This document shows, in pieces, positions 1 through 8,589 of a stretch of 64,000 bases of DNA. The translations under genes were made by a program, and so were the position numbers. The stretch is from assembly GCA_002591745.1 (NCBI GenBank), contig PDLQ01000002.1, positions 186,001-250,000 of the forward strand, written 5' to 3'. Under the pieces are notes generated by a model that ran no database searches, was not told the DNA's origin, and was given only the letters and a program-made list of their open reading frames with translations. The DNA is from Lewinellaceae bacterium SD302 (lineage in GTDB: Bacteria; Bacteroidota; Bacteroidia; Chitinophagales; Saprospiraceae). Each line of letters starts with the position of its first letter. The first letter of the stretch is position 1.

Positions 1-1
1 C

Positions 2-415
2 CCGTTGGCCCTGACCAAACACTTAAAGAGTAGGGTAGGGAAATCAGAAAATAAAGAAATCTACTTACCTACGGTAAACAGCAGGCGGGGTGAAGTATAC
101 GCACAAGCCTACCTGACCAACGGCGAAACTATCGGCGAATTACGCTCGGAAGTCCTGAACGAAGCAGCCTTTCCGGAAATTCAGGCAGATGTTACTGTTC
201 ACGTTGGGGGTAGTGGAACTAACAAAGTAGCAGAACTGATGGCCGGCGATCCCCGGGATTTTCGGTTTCATCCGGAGATCATGGCTACAGCAGACATTTT
301 GCTGCCACTGGTCTCTGCAAAGATCGCCACCGGGGCTTTCGAAGACTATGCCAGCTACGAGCCATTGTATTTAAAACCACCGTTTGTGACGAAGAGTACA
401 AAAAAACTGCTCTAG
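2..415 (+). CDS. tsaB: TsaB, tRNA threonylcarbamoyladenosine modification protein (5' truncated by window)
   Basis: This is the C-terminal part (137 residues) of TsaB, the inactive ASKHA-fold partner that scaffolds TsaD and TsaE when the t6A base is made at position 37 of ANN-decoding tRNAs in the cytoplasm. The frame is open from base 2, so the N-terminal half lies outside the window. The stretch NSRRGEVYAQAY corresponds to the conserved (D/N)ARRxEVY region after the first subdomain, and the end YEPLYLKPPFVTKSTKKLL is the usual Bacteroidota TsaB tail (EPxYLK). A copy of the dispersed 20-bp repeat encodes TNKVAE in the middle of the fragment. truA follows 73 bp downstream on the same strand, so two tRNA modification genes are neighbours. 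The family call is firm; the start cannot be seen. Confidence 0.85.
   Translation, partial: PLALTKHLKSRVGKSENKEIYLPTVNSRRGEVYAQAYLTNGETIGELRSEVLNEAAFPEIQADVTVHVGGSGTNKVAELMAGDPRDFRFHPEIMATADILLPLVSAKIATGAFEDYASYEPLYLKPPFVTKSTKKLL
216..236 (+). repeat. Dispersed 20-bp repeat, short form, copy 1 (in tsaB)
   Basis: This matches the consensus GGCTAACAAAGTAGCAATG over CTAACAAAGTAGCA. It is read in-frame as TNKVAE within tsaB. Confidence 0.6.
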
Positions 416-488
416 CCAGAGCCTTATAGTAAAGTTGTAGATTTACCATCCCTAAGGGATAGTTCCCCGCTGTTTACTGAGATTCTTT

Positions 489-1259
489 ATGCGTTACTTT
501 CTTCAGCTCGCTTACAATGGTGCCCGCTTTCACGGCTGGCAGCGACAGCCCAATGCCCGAAGTATCCAGGGAGAGCTCGAAGAGCGCCTGAGCTTGATCC
601 TGCGCAGCCCGATCCAGCTTACGGGCTGCGGACGGACAGACACCGGCGTTCATGCCGACGACTACTATGCTCACTTCGACTTTGACGGAATATTTCCCCC
701 CGCTTTCCTGGCCCGGCTGAATAAATTTATCGATCGTGACATCTTCGTACGGCAACTTTACCAAGTGCCTTCGTCTACTCACGCACGCTTCGATGCGGGC
801 CAGCGTTCCTATCGCTACGAGATCGGTTTCCAACGCGACGTTTTCCGCCACGACACTTTGACAATCTACCCCTTCGCCGACCGGATCGACCCGGCTGATC
901 TGCAAAGAGTAGCGGACTTAATTGCGAGTTACGAAGCCTTTACGCCCTTTTGTAAGACCAATTCCGACGCCAAGACCATGAATTGTCGCATTGACCGTGC
1001 TGAGTGGATCAACGAGCCCTACCGCTGGATTTTTCACGTGAGCGCCGATCGGTTCTTACGCGGAATGATTCGCCTGATTGTCGGGTGCTGCCTACGCGTA
1101 GCCGAAGGTAAAATTGATCTGGAAGACGTTCGCCGGGCGCTGGATCGGCAAGAACCTTTGTCCGGAATTTGGAGCGCGCCCGCCGAAGGCCTATTTTTGA
1201 CCAATATTGTGTACCCTGGTAAAAAGGATTGGAAAACCGTAAAACCTGAAATGCCGTAA
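489..1259 (+). CDS. truA: tRNA pseudouridine(38-40) synthase TruA
   Basis: TruA converts uridines 38-40 in the anticodon arm of many tRNAs to pseudouridine; it is a cytosolic homodimer. The 256-residue protein has the family's usual length. The catalytic motif CGRTDTGVHA is at residues 47-56, with the nucleophilic aspartate at D51. The substrate-binding YRYEI stretch lies near residue 110 and the late conserved segment DRFLRGMIRLIVG near 187-199. The ATG at 489 gives a complete N-terminal first strand (MRYFLQLAYNG), typical for the family. It lies 73 bp after tsaB and about 130 bp before the next gene, so it may share a transcript with tsaB. Nothing is missing or odd. Confidence 0.95.
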   Translation: MRYFLQLAYNGARFHGWQRQPNARSIQGELEERLSLILRSPIQLTGCGRTDTGVHADDYYAHFDFDGIFPPAFLARLNKFIDRDIFVRQLYQVPSSTHARFDAGQRSYRYEIGFQRDVFRHDTLTIYPFADRIDPADLQRVADLIASYEAFTPFCKTNSDAKTMNCRIDRAEWINEPYRWIFHVSADRFLRGMIRLIVGCCLRVAEGKIDLEDVRRALDRQEPLSGIWSAPAEGLFLTNIVYPGKKDWKTVKPEMP

Positions 1260-1390
1260 CTAAAGCTACCAAAGCGGCATTAATGAGTTAAGAGACTGAA
1301 CATTATTTTTTACTCCTACTTTATAGAAGCGTGACATTCCCCTGACGTTCCTACGGCAACTTACCACACATATTTTCAAATCCTTCGCAA

Positions 1391-2476
1391 TTGTCTATTG
1401 TTGCTAACTTATTGCTAAGTTTTCTGCTGTCGTTCGCTCTGGTATATACTATTATGCCGGTTGTAATCAGGATTGCCCTCAGAAAAAAGCTCGTCGCTGA
1501 GATCGACGATCGTAGTAGTCACACCGAACTGGTACCGACCCTGGGAGGCATTCCTATCTTCCTGGCCGTTCTGTTGTCTTCATTCGTATTGGTGCCTTCA
1601 CCCGCCTTTGGCAACGTACAGTATATCCTGGCCGGCTTATTGATCATTTTCTTAACCGGAGCCAAAGACGATATTGAAGCACTGTCTGCCCGTAAAAAAA
1701 CGCTCGGCTTATTATTGGGGATCGGTATCCTGATCTTTGCCGGTGATATTCGCCTCCAAAGTATGTACGGTCTGTTTGGTTACTACGGGAACCTGCCTTA
1801 CCTCATGTCGGTGGCGCTTACTTATTTTACCATCTTTGTGATCACCAATGCTTTCAACCTGATTGATGGTATCAATGGATTGGCCGGCAGTCTCGGAGCG
1901 GTAGTGGCCATTTCTTTCGGGGTGTGGTTTGGAATGAGCGGACTTACGGCTTATGGTGTCCTGGCACTGGCTATGGTTGGGGGGCTTATGGCTTTTCTGC
2001 GCTACAACGTTAGCCCGGCAAAAATCTTTATGGGGGACTCCGGGTCCTTAGTGTTAGGAGCCACTTGTGCTGTCTTTGCCATTAAGTTCATTGATCTGTG
2101 TTTCTCGGGGAATGTGGTTACGCCTTATTGTTTCAACCATCCCGTAGCGGTAGCCATCAGCTTTTTGATTGTTCCACTGTTCGATACTTTACGGGTTTTC
2201 ATTACGCGCATGTATCGGGGCAAATCACCTTTCCGCCCGGACCGCCGCCATATCCACCACTTATTGATCGACACTGGCCGCAGTCATATGGAAGCTACTA
2301 TCATTCTGCTGTTGGTTAATATTACTTTCATTTCCCTCGTATTCGCCTTGGACGAAGTAGTTGGCATGCACTACATATTATTGCTGGAAATTATCCTGGC
2401 CACTGTGCTTACCCTTATCCTTCACCGCCGGGCCAGAAACGCAAGGATAGAAGCACTGAATAGTATGGTAGTTTGA
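1391..2476 (+). CDS. Undecaprenyl-phosphate GlcNAc-1-phosphate transferase-like (MraY/WecA/TagO family)
   Basis: This is a polytopic inner-membrane enzyme of glycosyltransferase family 4 in the MraY-like sense. It transfers a sugar-1-phosphate from a UDP-sugar to undecaprenyl phosphate and so starts a surface glycan. Its 361 residues show the family signatures in order: DDRSSHTELVPTLGG (39-53), the Mg-binding DD pair at 93-94 (AKDDIEAL), NAFNLIDGINGLAG (153-166), KIFMGDSGSLVLG (about 212-224) and the histidine-rich RPDRRHIHHLL loop (about 282-292). These histidines separate WecA/TagO types from peptidoglycan MraY. About ten hydrophobic segments are visible. The start is taken as TTG at 1391; the next in-frame ATG would remove the first membrane helix. 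The real acceptor sugar is unknown. Its stop overlaps the start of crcB. Confidence 0.88.
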   Translation: MSIVANLLLSFLLSFALVYTIMPVVIRIALRKKLVAEIDDRSSHTELVPTLGGIPIFLAVLLSSFVLVPSPAFGNVQYILAGLLIIFLTGAKDDIEALSARKKTLGLLLGIGILIFAGDIRLQSMYGLFGYYGNLPYLMSVALTYFTIFVITNAFNLIDGINGLAGSLGAVVAISFGVWFGMSGLTAYGVLALAMVGGLMAFLRYNVSPAKIFMGDSGSLVLGATCAVFAIKFIDLCFSGNVVTPYCFNHPVAVAISFLIVPLFDTLRVFITRMYRGKSPFRPDRRHIHHLLIDTGRSHMEATIILLLVNITFISLVFALDEVVGMHYILLLEIILATVLTLILHRRARNARIEALNSMVV

Positions 2477-2826
2477 ATTTTCTGCTGGTTTTTCTTGGTG
2501 GTGGCCTCGGTAGCTGTGCCCGTTACGGCATCGGCCGCCTGTTGACAGGAGGTAACTGGTCCCAATTTCCCATTGCTACTTTGCTAGCCAATCTCCTCGC
2601 ATGTTTGGTACTTGGTTACGGTCTCAGCCTGGCAGCGAGCGGTCGACTGACGGAAGCCCAGAAACTCATTTTGCTGACCGGCTTCTGTGGTGGCTTCTCT
2701 ACTTTTTCCACCTTCTCTGCGGAAATTCTGAACTTATGGGCCTCAGGCCGTAGCGGTACGGCAGCTTTATACACGCTGCTGAGTATAGCGAGTGGCGTTG
2801 GTGTAATTTGGGTGCTGACGAAATAA
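2473..2826 (+). CDS. crcB: Fluoride ion channel CrcB/FluC
   Basis: FluC is a small dimeric membrane channel that exports fluoride. The 117-residue protein has four hydrophobic helices and the diagnostic GFCGGFSTFSTFSAE motif (residues 70-84), whose phenylalanines and serines line the fluoride pore. The N-terminal GGGLGSCARYG matches the family GGxxGAxxRY signature. No ATG is available in this frame; translation would begin at TTG 2473, which overlaps the TGA stop of the preceding gene (TTGA), consistent with translational coupling. The short dispersed repeat encodes IATLLAN in the second helix. No fluoride riboswitch was recognised upstream. Confidence 0.92.
   Translation: MNFLLVFLGGGLGSCARYGIGRLLTGGNWSQFPIATLLANLLACLVLGYGLSLAASGRLTEAQKLILLTGFCGGFSTFSTFSAEILNLWASGRSGTAALYTLLSIASGVGVIWVLTK
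2571..2590 (-). repeat. Dispersed 20-bp repeat, short form, copy 2 (in crcB)
   Basis: The plus strand reads CATTGCTACTTTGCTAGCCA, the reverse of the consensus with one difference. It encodes IATLLA in crcB. Confidence 0.65.
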
Positions 2827-2881
2827 TGCAACCTTTCTAGTCTGAACTGTCAAAAATCAAGTGATTGATAGCCAAGTTGTT

Positions 2882-2901
2882 ATGGCTGCAAAGTAGCAAT
2901 G
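2882..2901 (+). repeat. Dispersed 20-bp repeat, short form, copy 3 (intergenic)
   Basis: ATGGCTGCAAAGTAGCAATG is one base shorter than the consensus in the centre. It lies between crcB and the next gene, in a 315-bp gap (2827-3141) where I see no gene, so it is not explained by codon usage. Confidence 0.7.
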
Positions 2902-3141
2902 CGACATTTGAAATTCAAGATCGGATGCATCCGGACGCAGCTAAGTTAAACCGGCCGGAGTAAGGTAGATGTAGTGACATTGGAATTACTCCTTTGCGTA
3001 CTACGTCTCCGTTTATGCCATTTTTCAGGCAGGACATTTCATCATTTACTGATTTTCTTTTTAACGAAAGGCCCCGTCCTCGTGTGGCGAAGCCTTGCCA
3101 ATTATTTCCTGATGTTCAACAAACTATACAATGGGTCTTCA

Positions 3142-5304
3142 ATGACCACCAGAATCTTTAGCCGAATGCTTTTGCTCTTTATCCTCGGCGTACTGATCAA
3201 TAATTATGCTTCCGCCCAGACGGATCGACTGATCATTAGTGAGGTGACAGCTTCTGGCGAAATTGAGATTTTTAATGGCACCGGCGAGATGGTAAACGTG
3301 GGTCCTTACTGGCTCTGCAATTTCCCCGCCTACGACCAACTGGAGAGCCTGACCGTCGATTGCGGCGACCTGAACCTCCAGCCCGGAGCAACCGTCGTGG
3401 TGTCCGGCTGGGATGCTTTTGATAGCAATGATGCTGAGATCGGCCTATACAGCTCTGCTGCTTTTAGTAACTCCGCTGCCATCGTTTCCTACGTGGAATA
3501 CGGCTCCGCCGGCCATCAGCGTAGTGCGGTTGCCGTAGCCGCCGGTATCTGGGAAACAGGCATGTTTCTTACGGCTCCGATCGACGCAGCCTCTATCCAG
3601 ACCCAGGCAAACGCCGCTGGCGACTTGTCTTACGTGAACATAATGCCCACTCCCTGTACCCCGGACGCCAGCTTGCTGCCAGCAGTGGTTGTAGACGGTG
3701 GCGCAATCGCCCTGGCCGATGGCTCTACTGAAACCAGTATCTGTGTGGATGGTGTGGCCGATCCCCTGGAAGTGGTCCGTGACGGTAACGGTGAAGGCCC
3801 AAACCGTGAATTCGTGATCACCGATGATATCGGTACCATCCTGGCCCTGCCGGGAGCCGGTATGAATGGTCCTTTTGACCTGGACCCCGCCGGCCCCGGT
3901 ACCTGTGAGATCTGGTACCTGGCTTACGAAGATGGTTTGGAAGGCCTGGAAGTCGGTAATAATCTGCTGAGCGATCTGGAGGGTAATTCCGACCTGTCCA
4001 ATCCAATCACTGTGATCCGCCAGGCTGCTGACGGTGGAACCGTTAGCCTTATCGACGGGAGTACCGTCTATACCGGTGACGCCGGTGATATTGTCATTGA
4101 CGTTACCTTCGAGACGACGGCCACCGCCCTAAGCTATTGGTACGTTATTACCGATGACAACGACATCATTCTGGCCTTTGCCAACTCAGCCGAAACCAAT
4201 ACCCTGGACCTGAGCGGTGCACCCGTTGGCGAGTGTCACGTATGGGGCTGGAGCTACCGTGGCGAAGGTGATCCTGTACCCGGAGATAACATCTCCACCC
4301 TGAATGATGGTGATTGTGAGGAGATTTCGGCAAACTTCATCACGGTCATTCGTAATCCGGCTGGCGTGGTGAATGGCGGTGCTCTGGAATTGACTGACGG
4401 CTCTACGGAAACGAGCATCTGTGTAGACGGCGTAGCCGATCCCATCGAAGTTATCCGCGATGGCAACGGTGCGGGTGCGAACCGCGAATTCGTGATCACC
4501 GATGATATCGGTACCATCTTGGCCTTGCCAGGAGCCGGTATGAACGGACCTTTCGACCTGGATCCCGCCGGCCCCGGTACTTGTGAGATATGGTACCTGG
4601 CCTACGAAGACGGTTTGGAAAACCTGGAAGAGGGTAACAACCTCGATCAACTGGTCGGTGTCTTCGCACTGTCTAACCCAATCACCGTGATCCGCCAAGC
4701 CCCCGACGGTGGTGAAGTGACCCTGGCCAATGGTGAAACCACCTATACCGGGGAAGTGGGGGATATAGTGATCGACGTACAGCACACCACCACGGCAACG
4801 GCTTTAAGTTACTGGTACATCATTACCGATGAGAGTGAAAACATTTTGGCCTTCGCCAACTCGGCCGAAACCAGCACCCTGGACCTGAGTGGCGCACCCG
4901 TTGGCGAGTGTCACGTATGGGGCTGGAGCTACCGTGGCGAAGGTGATCCCGTACCCGGAGATAACATCTCTACCCTGAATGATGGTGACTGTGAGACGAT
5001 CTCCGATAATTTTATAACCGTGACCCGCCAGGAACCTAATGCGGTGAACCGTTTCGGTGAGGAAATTGGAATTCAACTCTTTCCGAATCCGGTCAGCGAA
5101 GCACTGAACGTACGGATCGATGGTCTGGACCGGAATGAGGCACGCTTCGATGTCTACAATCTGCAAGGCCAACGTATTCTGAGTCAGGTGACTAATCATG
5201 CCAACGGTACTAACGCCATCACCACCGCAAATTTGCCGTCAGGCAGCTACGTACTACGGATCGTGAGTGGTGGTCAATTGATCAGCCGTCGCTTCAGTAA
5301 GTAA
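3142..5304 (+). CDS. Secreted T9SS protein with lamin-tail-like N-terminus and duplicated central module
   Basis: This is a 720-residue extracellular or cell-surface protein. The ATG at 3142 is preferred because it starts directly with a signal peptide (MTTRIFSRMLLLFILGVLIN...ASAQ); the open frame upstream has no such signal. Residues 24-150 (IISEVTASGEIEIFNGTGE...) look like a lamin-tail domain. Then come two near-identical modules of about 225 residues, each an ETSICVDGVADP half followed by an ALSYWYVITD / GECHVWGWSYRGEGDP half. The last about 80 residues (IQLFPNPVSEALNVRIDG ... GSYVLRIVSGG) form a type A T9SS sorting domain, which is removed when the protein is anchored or released. The cysteine pairs in the modules are conserved. 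Function is unknown; an adhesin or matrix role is only a guess. Confidence 0.8.
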   Translation: MTTRIFSRMLLLFILGVLINNYASAQTDRLIISEVTASGEIEIFNGTGEMVNVGPYWLCNFPAYDQLESLTVDCGDLNLQPGATVVVSGWDAFDSNDAEIGLYSSAAFSNSAAIVSYVEYGSAGHQRSAVAVAAGIWETGMFLTAPIDAASIQTQANAAGDLSYVNIMPTPCTPDASLLPAVVVDGGAIALADGSTETSICVDGVADPLEVVRDGNGEGPNREFVITDDIGTILALPGAGMNGPFDLDPAGPGTCEIWYLAYEDGLEGLEVGNNLLSDLEGNSDLSNPITVIRQAADGGTVSLIDGSTVYTGDAGDIVIDVTFETTATALSYWYVITDDNDIILAFANSAETNTLDLSGAPVGECHVWGWSYRGEGDPVPGDNISTLNDGDCEEISANFITVIRNPAGVVNGGALELTDGSTETSICVDGVADPIEVIRDGNGAGANREFVITDDIGTILALPGAGMNGPFDLDPAGPGTCEIWYLAYEDGLENLEEGNNLDQLVGVFALSNPITVIRQAPDGGEVTLANGETTYTGEVGDIVIDVQHTTTATALSYWYIITDESENILAFANSAETSTLDLSGAPVGECHVWGWSYRGEGDPVPGDNISTLNDGDCETISDNFITVTRQEPNAVNRFGEEIGIQLFPNPVSEALNVRIDGLDRNEARFDVYNLQGQRILSQVTNHANGTNAITTANLPSGSYVLRIVSGGQLISRRFSK
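3721..5025 (+). repeat. Direct internal duplication (two units, offset about 678 bp)
   Basis: Unit 1 (about 3721-4350) and unit 2 (about 4399-5025) are highly similar in DNA as well as protein, including long identical runs around 4207-4275 and 4882-4950. This points to a recent duplication or ongoing gene conversion. Confidence 0.85.
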
Positions 5305-5450
5305 ACCCCAATTTTGGTGGCTAACCGGCTAAGTTTGCTCAGTTAGTTTCCAAAAATGAGTGCATAAGCGAATTAATAGTTTTAGTTGATTCTTTCAAGG
5401 AGTCGCCTTGCGCGAAACTCGACCGATAGGATCTCGGTATCTGGTTTTAG

Positions 5451-5479
5451 ACGGCCTTCCACTTGGGGAGGCCGTTTTA
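5451..5479 (+). terminator. Rho-independent terminator of the 3142-5304 gene
   Basis: A 10-pair stem with one wobble (ACGGCCTTCC / GGGGAGGCCGT) and a 5-nt loop is followed by TTTTAT. It lies about 147 bp after the stop. The rest of the 465-bp gap 5305-5769 holds no gene that I can support. Confidence 0.7.
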
Positions 5480-5769
5480 TATTTTATGCCGTCAGTATAG
5501 AAAAGGGAGATGCCATTTACCAGACATTGGAAGAACCCTGGGCCTATAAAAAAAGAGCCGGCGAATATTATCGCCAAGCTCATCTAATAATTTCTAAAAC
5601 ACACACACATTTCTATTACAATAAGTAGTAGGGTGAATGTTCGTTGGTAGGTTGTTAAAATTTTGACTGCAACTCCGAATATCGAAGGAACGGTCAGCGA
5701 CAACCAAGCAGCAAACTGGGTTTAACCGTTAATGCGCTTGATGTTTGACCAGACCTGGAGTTGGTACAA

Positions 5770-8466
5770 TTACCCGATTATCTCCGCCTCCTCGATGGTT
5801 GCGGAGCCAGCACCTTCAGTTAGTCCATCAGACATTGCTACTTTGTCAGCCATAAAGACTTCGCCCTCACGGGGCTGGCGGAAAACCACCACCCCGTCGA
5901 AGACATCCAGTACGATCTCGCTGCCGGCCTTGACACTACCTTCCAGCATTTGCTTGGAAAGCTGACGCAAGACACGCTTTTTGATGACGCGCTTGAGCGG
6001 GCGGGCACCGAATTCGGGATCATAACCTTCCTCGGCCAGCCAGTCCATAGCCTGAGGCGTGAGATTAAGGCTGATCTCCTGCTCGGCCAATTGTCTGCGG
6101 ACGCCGACAAGTTGAATCTCCACAATCTGGCGGATATCCTTACGGCTGAGCGGACGGAACATGACCACCTCGTCGATGCGGTTAAGAAATTCGGGGCGGA
6201 CGGTTTTCTTGAGCAAGTCGAAGACCACGCCACGGGTATTATCCACCACTTCATCCTCGTTAGCTTCGGTGATGTCTGCGAAATTGGTGCGGATCAGGTC
6301 GGAGCCAATGTTGGAAGTCATGATGACGATGGTGTTCTTGAAGTTGGCTACGCGGCCCTTATTGTCCGTCAACCTTCCCTCGTCAAGTACTTGCAGCAAG
6401 GTGTTGAACACGTCCGGATGTGCCTTTTCGATCTCATCGAGCAATACCACGCTATAAGGCTTGCGGCGTACGGCTTCAGTGAGTTGGCCACCCTCATCAT
6501 AACCGACGTAGCCGGGAGGGGCACCCACCAGCCGGCTGACGGCGTGGCGCTCCTGGTACTCGCTCATGTCGATGCGGGTCATCAGGTTTTCGTCGTTGAA
6601 GAGGTAATCGGCCAAGGCTTTGGCCAGTTCCGTTTTACCGACTCCGGTGGTACCGAGGAAAAGGAAGCTACCGATGGGCTTATCCTGGCTACTCAGTCCG
6701 GTTCGGCTGAGGCGGATAGCGTCGGCCACGGCTTCCACGGCTTCGTCCTGGCCCACTACGCGGGCGTGGAGTTCTTCTTCCAGTCGCAGTAGCTTCTCCC
6801 GCTCGCTTTCGAGCATGCGGGTGACGGGGACACCCGTCCAGCGAGCGACGATTTCGGCAATGTCTTCTGCTTCTACTTCTTCCTTGACGAGCATGCGATT
6901 GGTTTGCTGCATTTCGTCGAGGCGTTCGTTGAAGTCGGCCAGTTCCTGTTCCACTTCGGGAATCTTACCGTAGCGGATCTCGGCTACGGCGCTGAATTCA
7001 CCGCGTCGTTCGGATTGCTTGGCGTCATTTTTAAGCCGTTCGATCCGCTCTTTCGCTTGCTGGATGCCGAGTACGACTTCCCGCTCGCTTTCCCACTGGG
7101 CTTTCAGGGCATTGCGCTGCTCCTCAAGATTGGCCAGTTCCTGATTGAGGCGGTCGATCTTCAGTTCGTCGCTTTCGCGTTTCACGGCCTCACGCTCGAT
7201 CTCCAATTGGCGAATCTTGCGCTCAATCTCGTCCAGTTCTTCTGGCATAGAGTTCATTTCCAGGCGCAGACGGGCAGCAGCTTCGTCGACTAAGTCGATG
7301 GCCTTATCCGGCAAAAAACGATCGGTGATGTAGCGTTGGCTGAGTTGTACTGCGGCGACAACTGCTTCATCCTTAATATTGATCTTGTGGTGAGTTTCGT
7401 AGCGTTCCTTGAGTCCGCGCAAAATGGAGATAGCGTCCTCTTCGGTCGGCTCATTAACCTGTACTTGCTGGAAGCGACGTTCCAAAGCCTTATCTGCTTC
7501 GAAGTACTTCTGGTATTCGGCAAGAGTCGTAGCACCGATGGCCCGAAGCTCACCTCTTGCCAACGCGGGTTTCAGAATATTAGCGGCGTCCATGGCTCCC
7601 TGTCCCTTGCCGGCACCTACGAGGGTGTGAATTTCGTCGATGAACATAAATATTTGTCCATCGGCTTTGGTGACTTCATTAATAACGGCTTTGAGGCGCT
7701 CCTCAAACTCACCCTGAAATTTAGCTCCGGCGATGAGCGCACCCATATCCAGAGAATAAATTTCCTTCTCCCGCAGGTCCTCGGGTACATCGCCGTTAAC
7801 GATGCGGTGTGCTAAACCTTCAATAATGGCGGTTTTACCAACGCCGGGCTCACCGATCAGGATCGGATTGTTCTTACTACGACGAGCCAGAATGTGGAGG
7901 ACACGACGAATTTCCTCGTCACGACCGATCACCGGATCGAGCTTACCATTACGGGCGCGCTCGTTCAGGTTGATGGCGTACTTATTCAAAGAATTATAGG
8001 CGTTCTCGGCGGAGTTGGAAGTAACCTTTTCGCCATTACGCAACTCAGCGATTGCCTTGACCAAATCGTCATAACGTACGCCGGCATCTTTAAGCATTTC
8101 CGTAGCCGGGTCATTGATTTTCAGAGCGGCCAGGAGCAGGTGTTCCAGGGCTACGTACTCGTCGCCCAGATTTTTCATTTCCACGTTGGCACGCTGGAGC
8201 ATTTCGCCACCCGTGCGGGCCAGGTACTGATCACCACCCCCACTGACGGCGGGAAAACCACTGACCATACTATCTAAAGCCTGCTTTACCGCAGCGGTAT
8301 TGACGCCAAGTTTCTTAAATAAGAAAGGTGTTACGTTCTCATCTACTTCAAAAACAGCCTTCAATATATGTGCCACCTCAATGGCCTGTTGCTGATTTTG
8401 CATCGCCAGCTGACCGGCACGCTGGACGGCCTCCTGGCTTTTAATTGTTAGATTATTCAGGTTCAT
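5770..8466 (-). CDS. clpB: ATP-dependent disaggregase ClpB
   Basis: ClpB is a hexameric AAA+ unfoldase that, with DnaK, pulls polypeptides out of aggregates after heat stress in the cytoplasm. The 898 residues show the Clp N-domain (1-145), the first AAA domain with Walker A GEPGVGKT (205-212), the coiled-coil middle domain (about 410-530, charged [19 protein letters not shown]...) and the second AAA domain with Walker A GTTGVGKT and [13 protein letters not shown]. The length is somewhat above the usual 855-875 because of a C-terminal tail of about 30 residues ([16 protein letters not shown]...). Part of that tail is encoded by the dispersed repeat, so it may be a late addition. An inverted repeat lies just upstream of the start. 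The gene stands alone in its orientation. Confidence 0.96.
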   Translation of the reverse strand: MNLNNLTIKSQEAVQRAGQLAMQNQQQAIEVAHILKAVFEVDENVTPFLFKKLGVNTAAVKQALDSMVSGFPAVSGGGDQYLARTGGEMLQRANVEMKNLGDEYVALEHLLLAALKINDPATEMLKDAGVRYDDLVKAIAELRNGEKVTSNSAENAYNSLNKYAINLNERARNGKLDPVIGRDEEIRRVLHILARRSKNNPILIGEPGVGKTAIIEGLAHRIVNGDVPEDLREKEIYSLDMGALIAGAKFQGEFEERLKAVINEVTKADGQIFMFIDEIHTLVGAGKGQGAMDAANILKPALARGELRAIGATTLAEYQKYFEADKALERRFQQVQVNEPTEEDAISILRGLKERYETHHKINIKDEAVVAAVQLSQRYITDRFLPDKAIDLVDEAAARLRLEMNSMPEELDEIERKIRQLEIEREAVKRESDELKIDRLNQELANLEEQRNALKAQWESEREVVLGIQQAKERIERLKNDAKQSERRGEFSAVAEIRYGKIPEVEQELADFNERLDEMQQTNRMLVKEEVEAEDIAEIVARWTGVPVTRMLESEREKLLRLEEELHARVVGQDEAVEAVADAIRLSRTGLSSQDKPIGSFLFLGTTGVGKTELAKALADYLFNDENLMTRIDMSEYQERHAVSRLVGAPPGYVGYDEGGQLTEAVRRKPYSVVLLDEIEKAHPDVFNTLLQVLDEGRLTDNKGRVANFKNTIVIMTSNIGSDLIRTNFADITEANEDEVVDNTRGVVFDLLKKTVRPEFLNRIDEVVMFRPLSRKDIRQIVEIQLVGVRRQLAEQEISLNLTPQAMDWLAEEGYDPEFGARPLKRVIKKRVLRQLSKQMLEGSVKAGSEIVLDVFDGVVVFRQPREGEVFMADKVAMSDGLTEGAGSATIEEAEIIG
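5833..5853 (-). repeat. Dispersed 20-bp repeat, short form, copy 4 (clpB 3' end)
   Basis: CATTGCTACTTTGTCAGCC plus AT; read on the minus strand it encodes MADKVAM in the ClpB C-terminal tail. Confidence 0.75.
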
Positions 8467-8473
8467 AATTTTA

Positions 8474-8499
8474 GCTTTTGCCGCTATAACAGCAAAAGC
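8474..8499. promoter_or_regulatory. Inverted repeat directly upstream of clpB
   Basis: The arms GCTTTTGC and GCAAAAGC are perfect (8 bp) with a 10-nt spacer, 7 bp upstream of the clpB start. The position fits an operator or a 5' UTR hairpin for heat-shock control. It does not match the CIRCE sequence. The role is inferred. Confidence 0.35.
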
Positions 8500-8589
8500 C
8501 GGGCCGGGCTTAGTTGGCTGAAAATGTGTCAGTTAAAGTTGGGCGGGGGCTGACTTTTTTTCAGGTAAGAGCCCGGAAACTTTCTGTCC

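Noticed and set aside
2974-3141. Upstream start for the T9SS protein
   Set aside because: Only the ATG at 3142 begins with a signal peptide.
3721-5025. Mobile element in the T9SS gene
   Set aside because: The repetition is explained by duplication of a protein module in frame; there are no inverted ends or transposase.
5386-5628. 80-codon frame after the T9SS gene
   Set aside because: It spans the terminator hairpin and has no protein-like composition or ribosome-binding site.
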